Source of the DNA: Acidobacteriota bacterium
GTDB lineage: Bacteria > Acidobacteriota > Terriglobia > Terriglobales > SCQP01
Direction: 5' to 3'
Assembly (NCBI GenBank): GCA_021818645.1
Contig: JAKATS010000196.1
Location: 1-5,934 of the forward strand
DNA length: 5,934 bases
A program made the translations under genes and the position numbers. The notes beneath the pieces were generated by a model that was not told where the DNA came from, searched no databases, and saw only the letters and a program-made list of their open reading frames with translations. Shown piece after piece: positions 1 through 5,934 of this stretch (within the stretch, counting starts at the first letter, position 1; each line of letters opens with the position of its first letter).

Positions 1-1532
1 TTGTTGTACTGGCATTTTTATGGTCCAACGCACTGGCCGTGGAAGGCCGCCAATCACCGCAGGATGATATCCGCGCCATAGAAAAAGTCACCGTGGCCCA
101 GGTCAACGCCGTGGCGCGCCAATATCTGAATTTACAGCATGCCATTACCGGCATCCTGACGCCCACCGCCGCGGGGAAACCCAGCACAAATGCAAAGTTT
201 GGCGGGCTGGAGTCGTTTGCCCCCAAAAATGTCAAGCTGGTCGCGCTGCCGCCCTGGGCGGCGCGGGCGCTGAACCGTTTGCGGGTTCCAGCCTGGAATC
301 TGAAGCCGGTGACCAGCACTTTGCCGAATGGCTTGAAACTGATTGTGGTTCCGGAAAATATCAGCCCCACCGTGAGTGTTTATGGGCAGATCCGCTCCAA
401 TCCACAGCTGGAAGAACCGGCCGGCCAGGAAGGCGAAGACAGCATTCTGAACCAATTATTCGCCTGGGGCACGACATCACTCAACCGGCTGGCGTATCAG
501 AAAGCGCTGGATGACATCGGCGCCAGCGAATCGGCGGGCGAAAGCTTTTTCCTGCAAGTGCTGCGTTCGCATTTCGAGCGCGGGCTGGACCTGCTGGCGG
601 GTAACGAATTGCACCCGGCGTTGCCGGGGCCGGCTTTTCAAATTGTGCAGCGGCAGACCGCGGACGAAGTCATGGGTGAACTGCATTCGCCGGGCTTTCT
701 GGCCCAGCTGGCCTTGAATCATGGATTGTTCCCCGTTCACGACCCCGAGCAACGGCATGCCACGCCGGCGACCGTCATGCATTTGACTTTGCCGGAGGTT
801 ACCCGCTATTTCCATAAAGTCTTTCGCCCCGATCTCACGACCCTGGTGATTATCGGCGATATATCGCCGGCGCGGGCACGGGCCGCGGTGGAAAAAGATT
901 TCGGCGGCTGGAAAGCCGCCGGCCCGCATCCTGCCACGGACTGGCCGCCGGTGCCGGCGAACCCCGCGGCCACGACTCACGTTCCCGATCCCAGCCGGGT
1001 GCAGGTGAGTGTTACGATGGCCGAGACCCTGGGTTTAAACCGGTATAACCCGGCTTACTATCCTCTGCAGTTGGGTAATCAGGTACTGAGCGGGGGACTG
1101 TTTGCCTCCCGCTTATACCGGGATCTGCGGGAAAATACCGGGCTGGTTTACTATGTGGATTCCTCGTTCCAGGTGGGCCGCAGCCGGGCGATCTATAGCA
1201 TTCACTATGGCTGCGATCCAGATAAGGTGAACCAGGCGCAGGCCATCGTGGTCCGTGACTTGCGGCAGATGCAGACCGCACCCGTGACCGCGCCAGAATT
1301 GCGCCAGGCCAAAGCCCAGATTTTGCGTGATTTACCGCTGACCCAGGCCAGCGTGGGCGCGATTGCCCATGGCCTGCTGGCGCGCTCGTTGCTGCACTTA
1401 CCCCTGAATGAACCGGAAATTGCCGCGCATATTTATTACCATTTGACCGCGCGGCAAGTGCAGCAGGCATTCCAGAAATGGGTGCGCCCACTCGGCTTCG
1501 TGGCGGTTACCCAGGGGCCTGCGCCGAAATAG
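1..1532 (+). CDS. M16 (insulinase/pitrilysin) family zinc metallopeptidase, C-terminal part
   Basis: This is a 5'-truncated gene. The frame is open from base 3 to the left edge, so the GTG at 39 is an internal valine and not the start. The 509 visible residues hold the end of the first M16 half (about 1-60, with the family-like 'IEKVTVAQVNAVARQYL'), a linker (about 60-105), and a complete second half starting at 'LPNGLKLIVV' (residues 106-115). Where active M16 domains carry the inverted zinc motif HxxEH followed by a GT, this half reads S-I-L-N-Q (bases 441-455) followed by 'LFAWGT', so it cannot bind zinc that way. An Arg and a Tyr seven residues apart (R376 and Y383, in 'LRENTGLVYY') match the substrate-binding R/Y pair known from insulin-degrading enzyme. 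In this family the active zinc site normally lies in the first half, here outside the window. I infer a two-half protein of roughly 850-900 residues, probably an exported peptide or protein peptidase. Whether the missing half is catalytic cannot be seen. Confidence 0.9.
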   Translation, partial: VVLAFLWSNALAVEGRQSPQDDIRAIEKVTVAQVNAVARQYLNLQHAITGILTPTAAGKPSTNAKFGGLESFAPKNVKLVALPPWAARALNRLRVPAWNLKPVTSTLPNGLKLIVVPENISPTVSVYGQIRSNPQLEEPAGQEGEDSILNQLFAWGTTSLNRLAYQKALDDIGASESAGESFFLQVLRSHFERGLDLLAGNELHPALPGPAFQIVQRQTADEVMGELHSPGFLAQLALNHGLFPVHDPEQRHATPATVMHLTLPEVTRYFHKVFRPDLTTLVIIGDISPARARAAVEKDFGGWKAAGPHPATDWPPVPANPAATTHVPDPSRVQVSVTMAETLGLNRYNPAYYPLQLGNQVLSGGLFASRLYRDLRENTGLVYYVDSSFQVGRSRAIYSIHYGCDPDKVNQAQAIVVRDLRQMQTAPVTAPELRQAKAQILRDLPLTQASVGAIAHGLLARSLLHLPLNEPEIAAHIYYHLTARQVQQAFQKWVRPLGFVAVTQGPAPK

Positions 1533-1612
1533 CGATTTCAGTGATACTCTAAGCGAAACAGTTTCTCCCCCCCGGTTGAGGTTTTCAGGCAGGAGTTTGA
1601 GAGCAAGAGCGC
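1533..1612 (+). promoter_or_regulatory. Intergenic leader of the TPR gene, with RBS candidates
   Basis: Eighty bases separate the peptidase stop from the TPR start. An AGGAG at 1591-1595 is the best Shine-Dalgarno match but lies 17 bases from the ATG. A weaker GAGAG at 1599-1603 has a normal 9-base gap. An in-frame TGA at 1598-1600 rules out any start further upstream, which fixes ATG 1613. Two small inverted repeats sit here: GAAAT-agcg-ATTTC (1526-1539, across the peptidase stop) and GAAAC-a-GTTTC (1555-1565). A run of seven C follows at 1567-1573. I see no convincing -35/-10 pair and no clear terminator, so co-transcription with the peptidase remains possible. Confidence 0.4.
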
Positions 1613-3826
1613 ATGAATTGGCAGCCACGATATTGGCAGGGCCGCTGGCATTTGCGTAAGCTGCGCAAACAGGCCGAAGGGTTTTCTCGCCAGGGTTTCC
1701 GGCTGGAATTGCGCCGCAGTCTGGAAGAGGCGGCCCGATTGGCGGACCGGGTAGCCTCGCCGGGGCAACGATCATTCCATTGGACGCTGCTGGCCCAGGC
1801 TTTGATCTGGCAAGGCGCTTTGCAGGAGGCGGCCGGCGCCGCCGAGCGCGCCAATCAATTCGCGGCGGCCAGCGGCAACGCGCGACGGCAAGCCCGCGCG
1901 GCACTGGTGCGCGGTAAAATCGCGCTGTTGCGCGGACAATTGGCCAGCGCGGCGGAAGCCTATGACCAGGCTTCGGCCTGGATACCCGCTTCGGCCACGC
2001 TGGATCAGGCGGCGTTGCTTGAACATCGAGGCGAACTGGCCCGCTTGCGCGGGCAAATCGAGTCGGCTCGCGCCCTGTACGAACAAGCCCTGCGGTTGAG
2101 CCGCTCCGGCCGCCAGCGCGGGCGAGAAGGCTGGGTGCTGTATCGTCTGGCGGAATTGGAATCGAGCACCGGTAATTTCAACCTGGCCCTCGACCTGGCT
2201 GAACAGGCGGAAACTCGCCTGCAAGGGGTGGAAGTGCTGGGCCGCCCGCATATCCTGCGCCTGCGGGCCGAAATTGAACGCCGGCGGGGTAATCTGCATC
2301 GTGCGGAAGAATATGACAGCACCGCTTTGCGCTTATATAGCGCCCTGAGCCATGGCCGCGGCATGGCGGAGACCCAGATCGGGCTCGCCAAAACCGCCAT
2401 GCGGCTGCGGCATTATCCAGAGGCCGAAACCTTATTTGAAAGCGGCATTGAAGCATTTGAACGCCTGCGCATGCCGCTACCCAAGATCCAGGCCTGGCTG
2501 GGGATCGTAGAACTTCGTTACCTGACCGGCAACCTGCCCTGGGCCCAAAAACGCTGCGAACAGGCACTCACCCTGGCGCGCGAGCTGGGCTATCCCGAAG
2601 GCGAAGCCGATGCCTTATGGTGGCAGGGGGAACTGGAAGCCCGCTCCGGATCCATGCGTACGGCGGAAGAGAAATTCCGGGCCGCTTTGCAGATCTATCG
2701 CGATATCGGCTGCCGGATCGGGCAGGCGCATACCATGTTGAGTCTGGCACGCAATCTTCCCGCCTTGGCCCGCGGTGATGAGGTGAGGGAATGGCTGCTG
2801 CAGGCGCACGGCATCTATCAGGATTCAAAAAATTGGAAGGGCCAGGCCAACACCCTCCTGCATCTAGCCGAATGCGAAGAGCTGGAAGGCGCCAGTGAGC
2901 AGGCGCGCACCCGGCTGGGGCAGGCCGCCCGGCTGTTTCAGATGGTGGATGATGTGGGCGGACAGGCCCGCGTCATGCTGGCGTTGGGGGATCTGGAACG
3001 TCTGCGGGGTGAAAACCGCGCGGCTGCCATGACACATTATGATAATGCCCGCCGGCTCTACCATGAGTTGAAAGATGCTTCCGGAGAAGCCGGGGTGCTG
3101 CGTGCCCGGGCCCGCCTGGAGCTGGAACGCGACCCCGGCACGGCTCGCTCGCTTTATGCCGAAGCCCTGCGATTGCTGGCGAATACCCGTGACCGTCAGG
3201 CAGAAGCTCATGTCCTGATGGGCATGGGCGAATTGGAGTTAAAGGAAAATAATTACGATCTGGCGCGCCAGTATCTGAATCAGGCGCGGGAAATCTATCA
3301 AAAGGAAAATTCCCGCCGGGGCTGGGCGCATGTATTTCGTCTGCTGGCGCAACTCGAACAGGCGCAGGGGCAGTCGGAAACTGCGATGCAGCTCTATCAG
3401 TTTGCCCGGGATATTTATAAAGAGTTGCAGGATCCCTGGGGACAGGCGGACGCATTCATGGGGCTGGGCGCGCTCGACCAGGCCGCCGGGCAATTCGAAC
3501 GTGCGGAAACCGCTTTCACCCAGGCGATTGAGTTCTATGCCCAGGTCAGCCGCCGCCGCGATCAGGGGCGGGCTTTATTGGCCCTATCCGAATTGGAGCG
3601 GGAGCGGCAAGATCTGGTCCAGGCGCGGCAGCATTTGCTCGCGGCCCGGGACCATTTTCATTTTGCCGCAGATCTCCCCAGTGAGCAGGCTGTGCTGCGG
3701 AAATTGGGAGATCTGGAAATGTCCAGCGGCAATGCCAAACAAGCGGTGCAGCATTATGGAGAGGCCCGCGCTTTGGGCGCGGCGATGGGCCTGGGCGCCG
3801 CCGCCGCCAGCCACAGCCTGATTTAG
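1613..3826 (+). CDS. TPR-repeat solenoid protein (about 17 tandem 40-residue repeats)
   Basis: This 737-residue protein has no signal peptide and no membrane segment, so it is probably cytoplasmic. Residues 1-53 are a basic, arginine-rich helical lead-in (starts 'MNWQPRYWQGRWHLRKLRK'). From about residue 54 to 725 it consists of repeated helix pairs with the pattern [G]-Q-A-x4-L-x2-L-x2-L-E-x3-G-x4-A-x3-Y-x2-A-x2-L/I-Y. Conserved G-x-A triplets sit at residues 330, 370, 410, 450, 570 and 610, a near-exact 40-residue period. This is longer than the 34-residue canonical TPR and resembles the 40-residue TPRs known from LGN/GPSM-type proteins. TPR arrays bind peptides or proteins, so a scaffold or adaptor role is inferred. 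No kinase, DNA-binding, nucleotide-binding or protease domain is visible. The tail is Gly/Ala-rich. It follows the M16 gene on the same strand by 80 bases; a functional link is not demonstrated. Partner and process are unknown. Confidence 0.9.
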   Translation: MNWQPRYWQGRWHLRKLRKQAEGFSRQGFRLELRRSLEEAARLADRVASPGQRSFHWTLLAQALIWQGALQEAAGAAERANQFAAASGNARRQARAALVRGKIALLRGQLASAAEAYDQASAWIPASATLDQAALLEHRGELARLRGQIESARALYEQALRLSRSGRQRGREGWVLYRLAELESSTGNFNLALDLAEQAETRLQGVEVLGRPHILRLRAEIERRRGNLHRAEEYDSTALRLYSALSHGRGMAETQIGLAKTAMRLRHYPEAETLFESGIEAFERLRMPLPKIQAWLGIVELRYLTGNLPWAQKRCEQALTLARELGYPEGEADALWWQGELEARSGSMRTAEEKFRAALQIYRDIGCRIGQAHTMLSLARNLPALARGDEVREWLLQAHGIYQDSKNWKGQANTLLHLAECEELEGASEQARTRLGQAARLFQMVDDVGGQARVMLALGDLERLRGENRAAAMTHYDNARRLYHELKDASGEAGVLRARARLELERDPGTARSLYAEALRLLANTRDRQAEAHVLMGMGELELKENNYDLARQYLNQAREIYQKENSRRGWAHVFRLLAQLEQAQGQSETAMQLYQFARDIYKELQDPWGQADAFMGLGALDQAAGQFERAETAFTQAIEFYAQVSRRRDQGRALLALSELERERQDLVQARQHLLAARDHFHFAADLPSEQAVLRKLGDLEMSSGNAKQAVQHYGEARALGAAMGLGAAAASHSLI
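1772..3787 (+). repeat. Protein-level tandem repeat array (17 TPR-like units of about 120 bp)
   Basis: The coding sequence for residues about 54-725 can be cut by eye into 17 consecutive units of 39-41 codons. Unit starts include 'PEGEADAL' (residue 328), 'RIGQAHTM' (368), 'WKGQANTL' (408), 'VGGQARVM' (448), 'RRGWAHVF' (568) and 'PWGQADAF' (608). The repeats are diverged: similarity is clear in the protein but I see no long identical DNA blocks, so this is an old array and not a recent DNA expansion. The C-terminal two thirds keeps the G-Q-A consensus better than the N-terminal third. The exact unit count could shift by one or two at the ends. Confidence 0.7.
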
Positions 3827-3847
3827 CCCCCTCATGGTTTCCCCGCC

Positions 3848-3879
3848 TGCCACTTTTCAAGAGGCACGCACATGTTTTT
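3848..3879 (+). terminator. Weak candidate terminator after the TPR gene
   Basis: An imperfect inverted repeat TGCC-a-CTT-ttc-AAG-a-GGCA (3848-3866) has seven base pairs, one A/A mismatch and a three-base loop. On the + strand it is followed eight bases later by five T residues (3875-3879). It lies 22 bases past the TPR stop and overlaps the last codons of the convergent gene. The stem is short and the T-run is not adjacent, so this is only a candidate. Confidence 0.25.
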
Positions 3880-4645
3880 CTCCGAACGGCCGCGGCGGTT
3901 GCCCCAACACGCGCAAATGATGAAGCAGCCGATCATGCGCCACCTGCAATTTCGTGATGCGATCGCGAAAAGGCAGATAGGGATTGAGCTGTTCCCGCAG
4001 CCAGAGCGAAAACGCGCCGGCCAGGGATTCAGCCTCCTGGGAATTCATGTCCGCAAGAGCATCCGCCAAACGGAGCCGGCCTCCCATCAAATGTCCCGCC
4101 GCGTTCCACGCCGGCGCCGCCTGGGTCATCCCATTCAGGCGCAAATATAAATAATATGCGGCCGCGGGAGCATGAAACCGGACATGCGGCGCCGCTTGCG
4201 CCGCTTTGCCGGCCAATTCTCCGGCCAAATGTTGCAGCCAGGCCGCAAGTTCATCGGCAGTCCGGGCATAATCATCCACAAAATTTTGATAGGCCGTGAA
4301 AAACTCAGGAGCGTATTTCGCCCGGGCCCGCCATTCCGGCCGCGGATCGCTGCCCGGCGGCGGCAGTACCGGGCGCCAGCCGGGATTTTCCTCGTGCCAT
4401 TCCACCATGGGCGCACGGGTTGTCACCCGGCCCAGATAAAAAGTTTCCAGATGCATGGCGATGGGTTCCCCGAGAGTGCGCCGCAGGAGTGCGCGCCGCC
4501 TCGTTTGCTGGCAGCGCCAGGCCAGTGCGATTCCGCCGGCCAATATAACCAATGCCAACATCCAGTCAATGCCGGGAATGAGAATCAGATTCAGTAGTGA
4601 CATAAAACAAAAAAGTGCAGCCGATTTTTCCTTCTGCCCCGGCAC
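3857..4645 (-). CDS. Unrecognised protein with one N-terminal membrane segment
   Basis: I do not recognise this 262-residue protein. From the GTG start, residues about 16-43 are hydrophobic ('LLNLILIPGIDWMLALVILA' lies within) and are followed by a basic stretch rich in Arg (44-56). By the positive-inside rule this suggests one membrane anchor with the C-terminal domain in the cytoplasm. The soluble part has a Trp/Pro-rich stretch (about 83-106, including 'WHEENPGWRPVLPPPGSDP'), then mostly predicted helix with many Ala, Leu and aromatic residues, and a basic tail. There is no zinc, nucleotide or kinase motif that I can see. An ATG at 4603 (residue 15) is an alternative start, but it has no Shine-Dalgarno sequence, whereas GTG 4645 has AAGG seven bases away. 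The gene converges on the TPR gene with 30 bases between stops and lies 159 bases downstream of yceI. The long + strand frames opposite it are Pro/Arg-rich and look like shadows. Confidence 0.75.
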   Translation of the reverse strand: MPGQKEKSAALFCFMSLLNLILIPGIDWMLALVILAGGIALAWRCQQTRRRALLRRTLGEPIAMHLETFYLGRVTTRAPMVEWHEENPGWRPVLPPPGSDPRPEWRARAKYAPEFFTAYQNFVDDYARTADELAAWLQHLAGELAGKAAQAAPHVRFHAPAAAYYLYLRLNGMTQAAPAWNAAGHLMGGRLRLADALADMNSQEAESLAGAFSLWLREQLNPYLPFRDRITKLQVAHDRLLHHLRVLGQPPRPFGEKHVRAS

Positions 4646-4652
4646 GGAACAA

Positions 4653-4656
4653 CCTT
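4653..4656 (-). promoter_or_regulatory. RBS supporting the GTG start at 4645
   Basis: On the - strand TAAGG (4657-4653) precedes the GTG by a seven-base spacer. The TAA inside it is an in-frame stop, so no start further upstream is possible. The competing ATG at 4603 is preceded by a T-rich stretch without purines, and the nearest AAGGA lies about 25 bases away. This favours the GTG, moderately. Confidence 0.4.
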
Positions 4657-4681
4657 ATTGCCAGCCGATGATGTCAGAGCC

Positions 4682-4712
4682 AAAAACTCATGATGCAACA
4701 GCTGATATCATG
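4682..4712 (-). terminator. Candidate terminator downstream of purB-yceI
   Basis: On the - strand CATGAT and ATCATG (4712-4707 and 4694-4689) form a perfect 6-bp stem with a 12-base loop. Two bases later come five T residues (4686-4682). The layout is that of an intrinsic terminator, but half or more of the stem is A-T, so it would be weak. It lies about 90 bases past the yceI stop and upstream of the membrane-protein gene. Its first arm shares four bases with the stronger hairpin at 4709-4750. Confidence 0.35.
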
Positions 4713-4750
4713 CCGCGCCCGCGGGCGCCCGGGCCAGAAGACGCGGCATG
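4709..4750 (-). other. Strong GC hairpin between yceI and the membrane-protein gene
   Basis: CATGCCGCG (4709-4717) and CGCGGCATG (4742-4750) are a perfect 9-bp inverted repeat around 24 bases. Inside is a perfect 14-bp palindrome, GCGCCCGCGGGCGC (4715-4728). Positions 4713-4735 form a 23-base stretch of G and C only. It lies between yceI and the next gene on the same strand. It may be a transcript 3'-end structure, a processing stem or a protein-binding site. No T-run directly follows it, so on its own it is not a classical terminator. Confidence 0.5.
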
Positions 4751-4804
4751 GGGCCGGGAATAACAAGGCGGCTGAAGCGGTCCATCCATAGCGCGGGACA
4801 ATTC

Positions 4805-5335
4805 CTAGCCAGCTTTACGAACCAGTTCCAGTTCTATCTGGATTTCAATTTCCTCGCCCACCAGCACGCCACCGGTTTCCAGGGCCATATTATACGTGAG
4901 GCCAAAATCTTTACGGTTCAGCCGGGCTTTGGCCGTGGCGCCCATGCGAATGCCGCCGAAGGGATCCTTGATTTCGGGAGTGATATCGCGGACGGTCAGC
5001 GTAACCGGCCGGGTGACTCCATGAAGAGTGAGCTGGCCGGAAATGCTTAAGCCGGACGCTTCAGGTTCCGCCTGACTGGAATGAAATTCCAGGCTGGGGA
5101 ATTTTTCCACATTCAGAAAATCAGGGCTGCGCAAATGCGCGTCCCGCTGGGCATCGCGGGTATGGATCGAGGCGGCATCGATGGTGGCGTCAATGCGGGT
5201 TGCTTGCGGCTGAGCCGGATCGTATTGCACCGAGCCGGCAATGTGGGTAAATTCCCCCCGGACGGTGGAGATCATCAGGTGACGCACGCTGAAATGCACG
5301 GCGGAATGCGCGGGTTCAATTTGATAGGTAGCCAT
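4805..5335 (-). CDS. yceI: YceI family protein (lipocalin-like, cytoplasmic form)
   Basis: This is a 176-residue protein, the usual length for a YceI domain without a signal peptide. Family hallmarks appear in order: 'AHSAVHFSVRHLMISTVRG' (residues 9-27), 'RDAHLRSPDFLNVEKFP' (64-80), 'GQLTLHGVTRPVTL' (100-113), 'RKDFGLTYN' (141-149) and 'ETGGVLVGEEIEIQIELE' (153-170). YceI proteins form a beta-barrel around a long hydrophobic pocket that in solved members holds polyisoprenoid-type lipids. Many homologues are periplasmic, but this one starts directly with the domain ('MATYQIEPAH') and has no export signal, so a cytoplasmic location is inferred. The true ligand is unknown. The ATG is preceded by AGGGAGA seven bases upstream. 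It starts 24 bases after the purB stop on the same strand, so it is probably co-transcribed with purB. The family assignment is secure; the symbol denotes the family, not proven orthology to the E. coli gene. Confidence 0.95.
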   Translation of the reverse strand: MATYQIEPAHSAVHFSVRHLMISTVRGEFTHIAGSVQYDPAQPQATRIDATIDAASIHTRDAQRDAHLRSPDFLNVEKFPSLEFHSSQAEPEASGLSISGQLTLHGVTRPVTLTVRDITPEIKDPFGGIRMGATAKARLNRKDFGLTYNMALETGGVLVGEEIEIQIELELVRKAG

Positions 5336-5342
5336 AAAAGCT

Positions 5343-5349
5343 TCTCCCT
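5343..5349 (-). promoter_or_regulatory. Shine-Dalgarno of yceI
   Basis: On the - strand AGGGAGA (5349-5343) lies seven bases before the ATG of yceI, inside the 24-base gap after purB. It is a strong ribosome binding site. It confirms the ATG and the absence of an N-terminal export signal. The gap is too short to hold a separate full promoter and leader outside purB. Confidence 0.7.
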
Positions 5350-5359
5350 GACACGAACA

Positions 5360-5934
5360 TTATTCGCTCGCTAGAGCGCGGTCAATAATGAAATCGGCAT
5401 GACGCAATTGCCGGCGCAGATCAAAAGCGGCGGCCAGCGCCTGCGGCTTGACGCGGGCGCGGATTTCCGGATCATTTTCCAGCAGTTCGCGCAGTTCGCG
5501 GCCGGTGCGCTGGCTTTCCTGGGCATGGTGCTGGACCACGCGATAGGCATCTTCCCGGCTCATGCCCGCTTCCGCCAGCTCCAGCAAAAGCTGGCCGGAA
5601 TAGATCAAGCCCCTGGTCAATTCCAGATTTTGCCGCATGCGTTCGGGGTAGATCAATAATTTTTCAATTAACTGCGTGGTCTTAGCCAGCATGTAATCAA
5701 GCAGGATGGCGCTATCGGGCAGAATGATGCGCTCCACGGAGCTGTGGCTGATATCGCGTTCATGCCAGAGGGCGATATTTTCCAGCGCCGCCTGGGCATG
5801 GCCGCGCAAGACCCGGGCCAGGCCGCAAATCTGTTCGCTGGTGATGGGATTGCGTTTATGCGGCATGGCGGAAGAGCCCTTTTGCGCGGGGGCAAAATAT
5901 TCTTCCGCCTCCCCCACCTCGGTACGCTGCAGAT
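5360..5934 (-). CDS. purB: Adenylosuccinate lyase, C-terminal part
   Basis: The gene is cut by the right edge; about 190 C-terminal residues of a normally 430-460-residue enzyme are visible. The frame continues upstream of the GTG at 5917 as 'LQRTEV', typical of PurB, so that GTG is internal. The fumarase/aspartase superfamily signature 'GSSAMPHKRNP' is intact. Its flexible loop carries the catalytic Ser and closes over the substrate. It is followed by 'WHERDISHSSVERIILPDS', characteristic of adenylosuccinate lyase as opposed to argininosuccinate lyase or fumarase. The last roughly 80 residues match the helical C-terminal ADSL domain. The enzyme makes two fumarate-releasing cleavages in purine synthesis: SAICAR to AICAR, and adenylosuccinate to AMP. 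It acts in the cytoplasm as a homotetramer. yceI follows after 24 bases. No truncation or missing residue is seen in the visible part. Confidence 0.96.
   Translation of the reverse strand, partial: LQRTEVGEAEEYFAPAQKGSSAMPHKRNPITSEQICGLARVLRGHAQAALENIALWHERDISHSSVERIILPDSAILLDYMLAKTTQLIEKLLIYPERMRQNLELTRGLIYSGQLLLELAEAGMSREDAYRVVQHHAQESQRTGRELRELLENDPEIRARVKPQALAAAFDLRRQLRHADFIIDRALASE

Noticed and set aside
477..980. 167-codon - strand open frame inside the peptidase gene
   Set aside because: Its composition is very rich in Arg and Gly, and it lies fully opposite conserved M16 sequence.
39..1532. GTG at 39 as the true start of the peptidase
   Set aside because: The frame stays open to base 3 without a stop, the sequence upstream fits the family, and the visible part lacks the first half that M16 proteins of this type have.
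1398..1904. 168-codon - strand open frame spanning the gap between the peptidase and TPR genes
   Set aside because: It is rich in Arg, Pro and Ala, overlaps two well-supported genes, and has no recognisable motif. It is a product of GC-rich antisense codons.
1772..2299. 175-codon - strand open frame inside the TPR gene
   Set aside because: It mirrors the repetitive TPR coding strand, shows no domain and has no operon context. The + strand repeats are unambiguous.
4172..4597. 141-codon + strand open frame opposite the membrane-protein gene
   Set aside because: It is Pro/Arg/Gln-rich without a plausible fold or RBS. The - strand reading gives a coherent anchor plus soluble domain, so I preferred it.
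4646..4720. Promoter for the membrane-protein gene
   Set aside because: The - strand candidates (TTGCAT or TTGGCT as -35) have no acceptable -10 at 16-18 bases, so no promoter was called.
5360..5917. GTG at 5917 as the start of a short lyase
   Set aside because: Codons upstream to the window edge read 'LQRTEV', which is conserved PurB sequence, so the gene simply runs off the window.
1..5934. tRNA, rRNA, CRISPR array, insertion sequence or attachment site
   Set aside because: I saw no cloverleaf, no regularly spaced identical DNA repeats, no transposase or integrase, and no terminal inverted repeats. The only repeats are protein-level TPR units.

Overview
The window is an ordinary bacterial chromosomal segment that looks GC-rich (roughly 60 percent by eye). 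It is densely coded and shows no mobile elements, RNA genes or CRISPR arrays. My best guess for the source is Acidobacteriota, based on the style of the M16 peptidase and of the cytoplasmic YceI protein. This is inference from protein flavour only; no marker gene settles it.

Left half, + strand. The window opens inside an M16 (insulinase/pitrilysin family) zinc peptidase, and only its last 509 residues are visible. The visible part is the end of the first M16 half, a linker, and a complete second half whose inverted zinc motif has decayed but which keeps the Arg/Tyr pair of the family. After 80 bases comes a 737-residue protein made almost entirely of about 17 tandem TPR-type repeats with a striking 40-residue period and no visible effector domain.

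Right half, - strand. Reading from the right edge leftward, the C-terminal part of adenylosuccinate lyase (purB, cut by the window end) is followed 24 bases later by a signal-less YceI-family protein, probably in one transcript. A 159-base gap then holds a G+C-only palindromic hairpin overlapping a weaker hairpin with a T-run. After it comes an unrecognised 262-residue protein with one N-terminal membrane segment. Its end converges on the TPR gene with 30 bases between the stop codons.

How the genes work together: only purB-yceI looks like a likely transcriptional pair. The purine enzyme, the YceI lipid-binding-type protein, the M16 peptidase and the TPR solenoid have no obvious shared pathway. 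I did not find a convincing new multi-gene system. The items most worth a second look are the pure TPR solenoid, the unidentified membrane protein and the overlapping hairpins between yceI and that gene.
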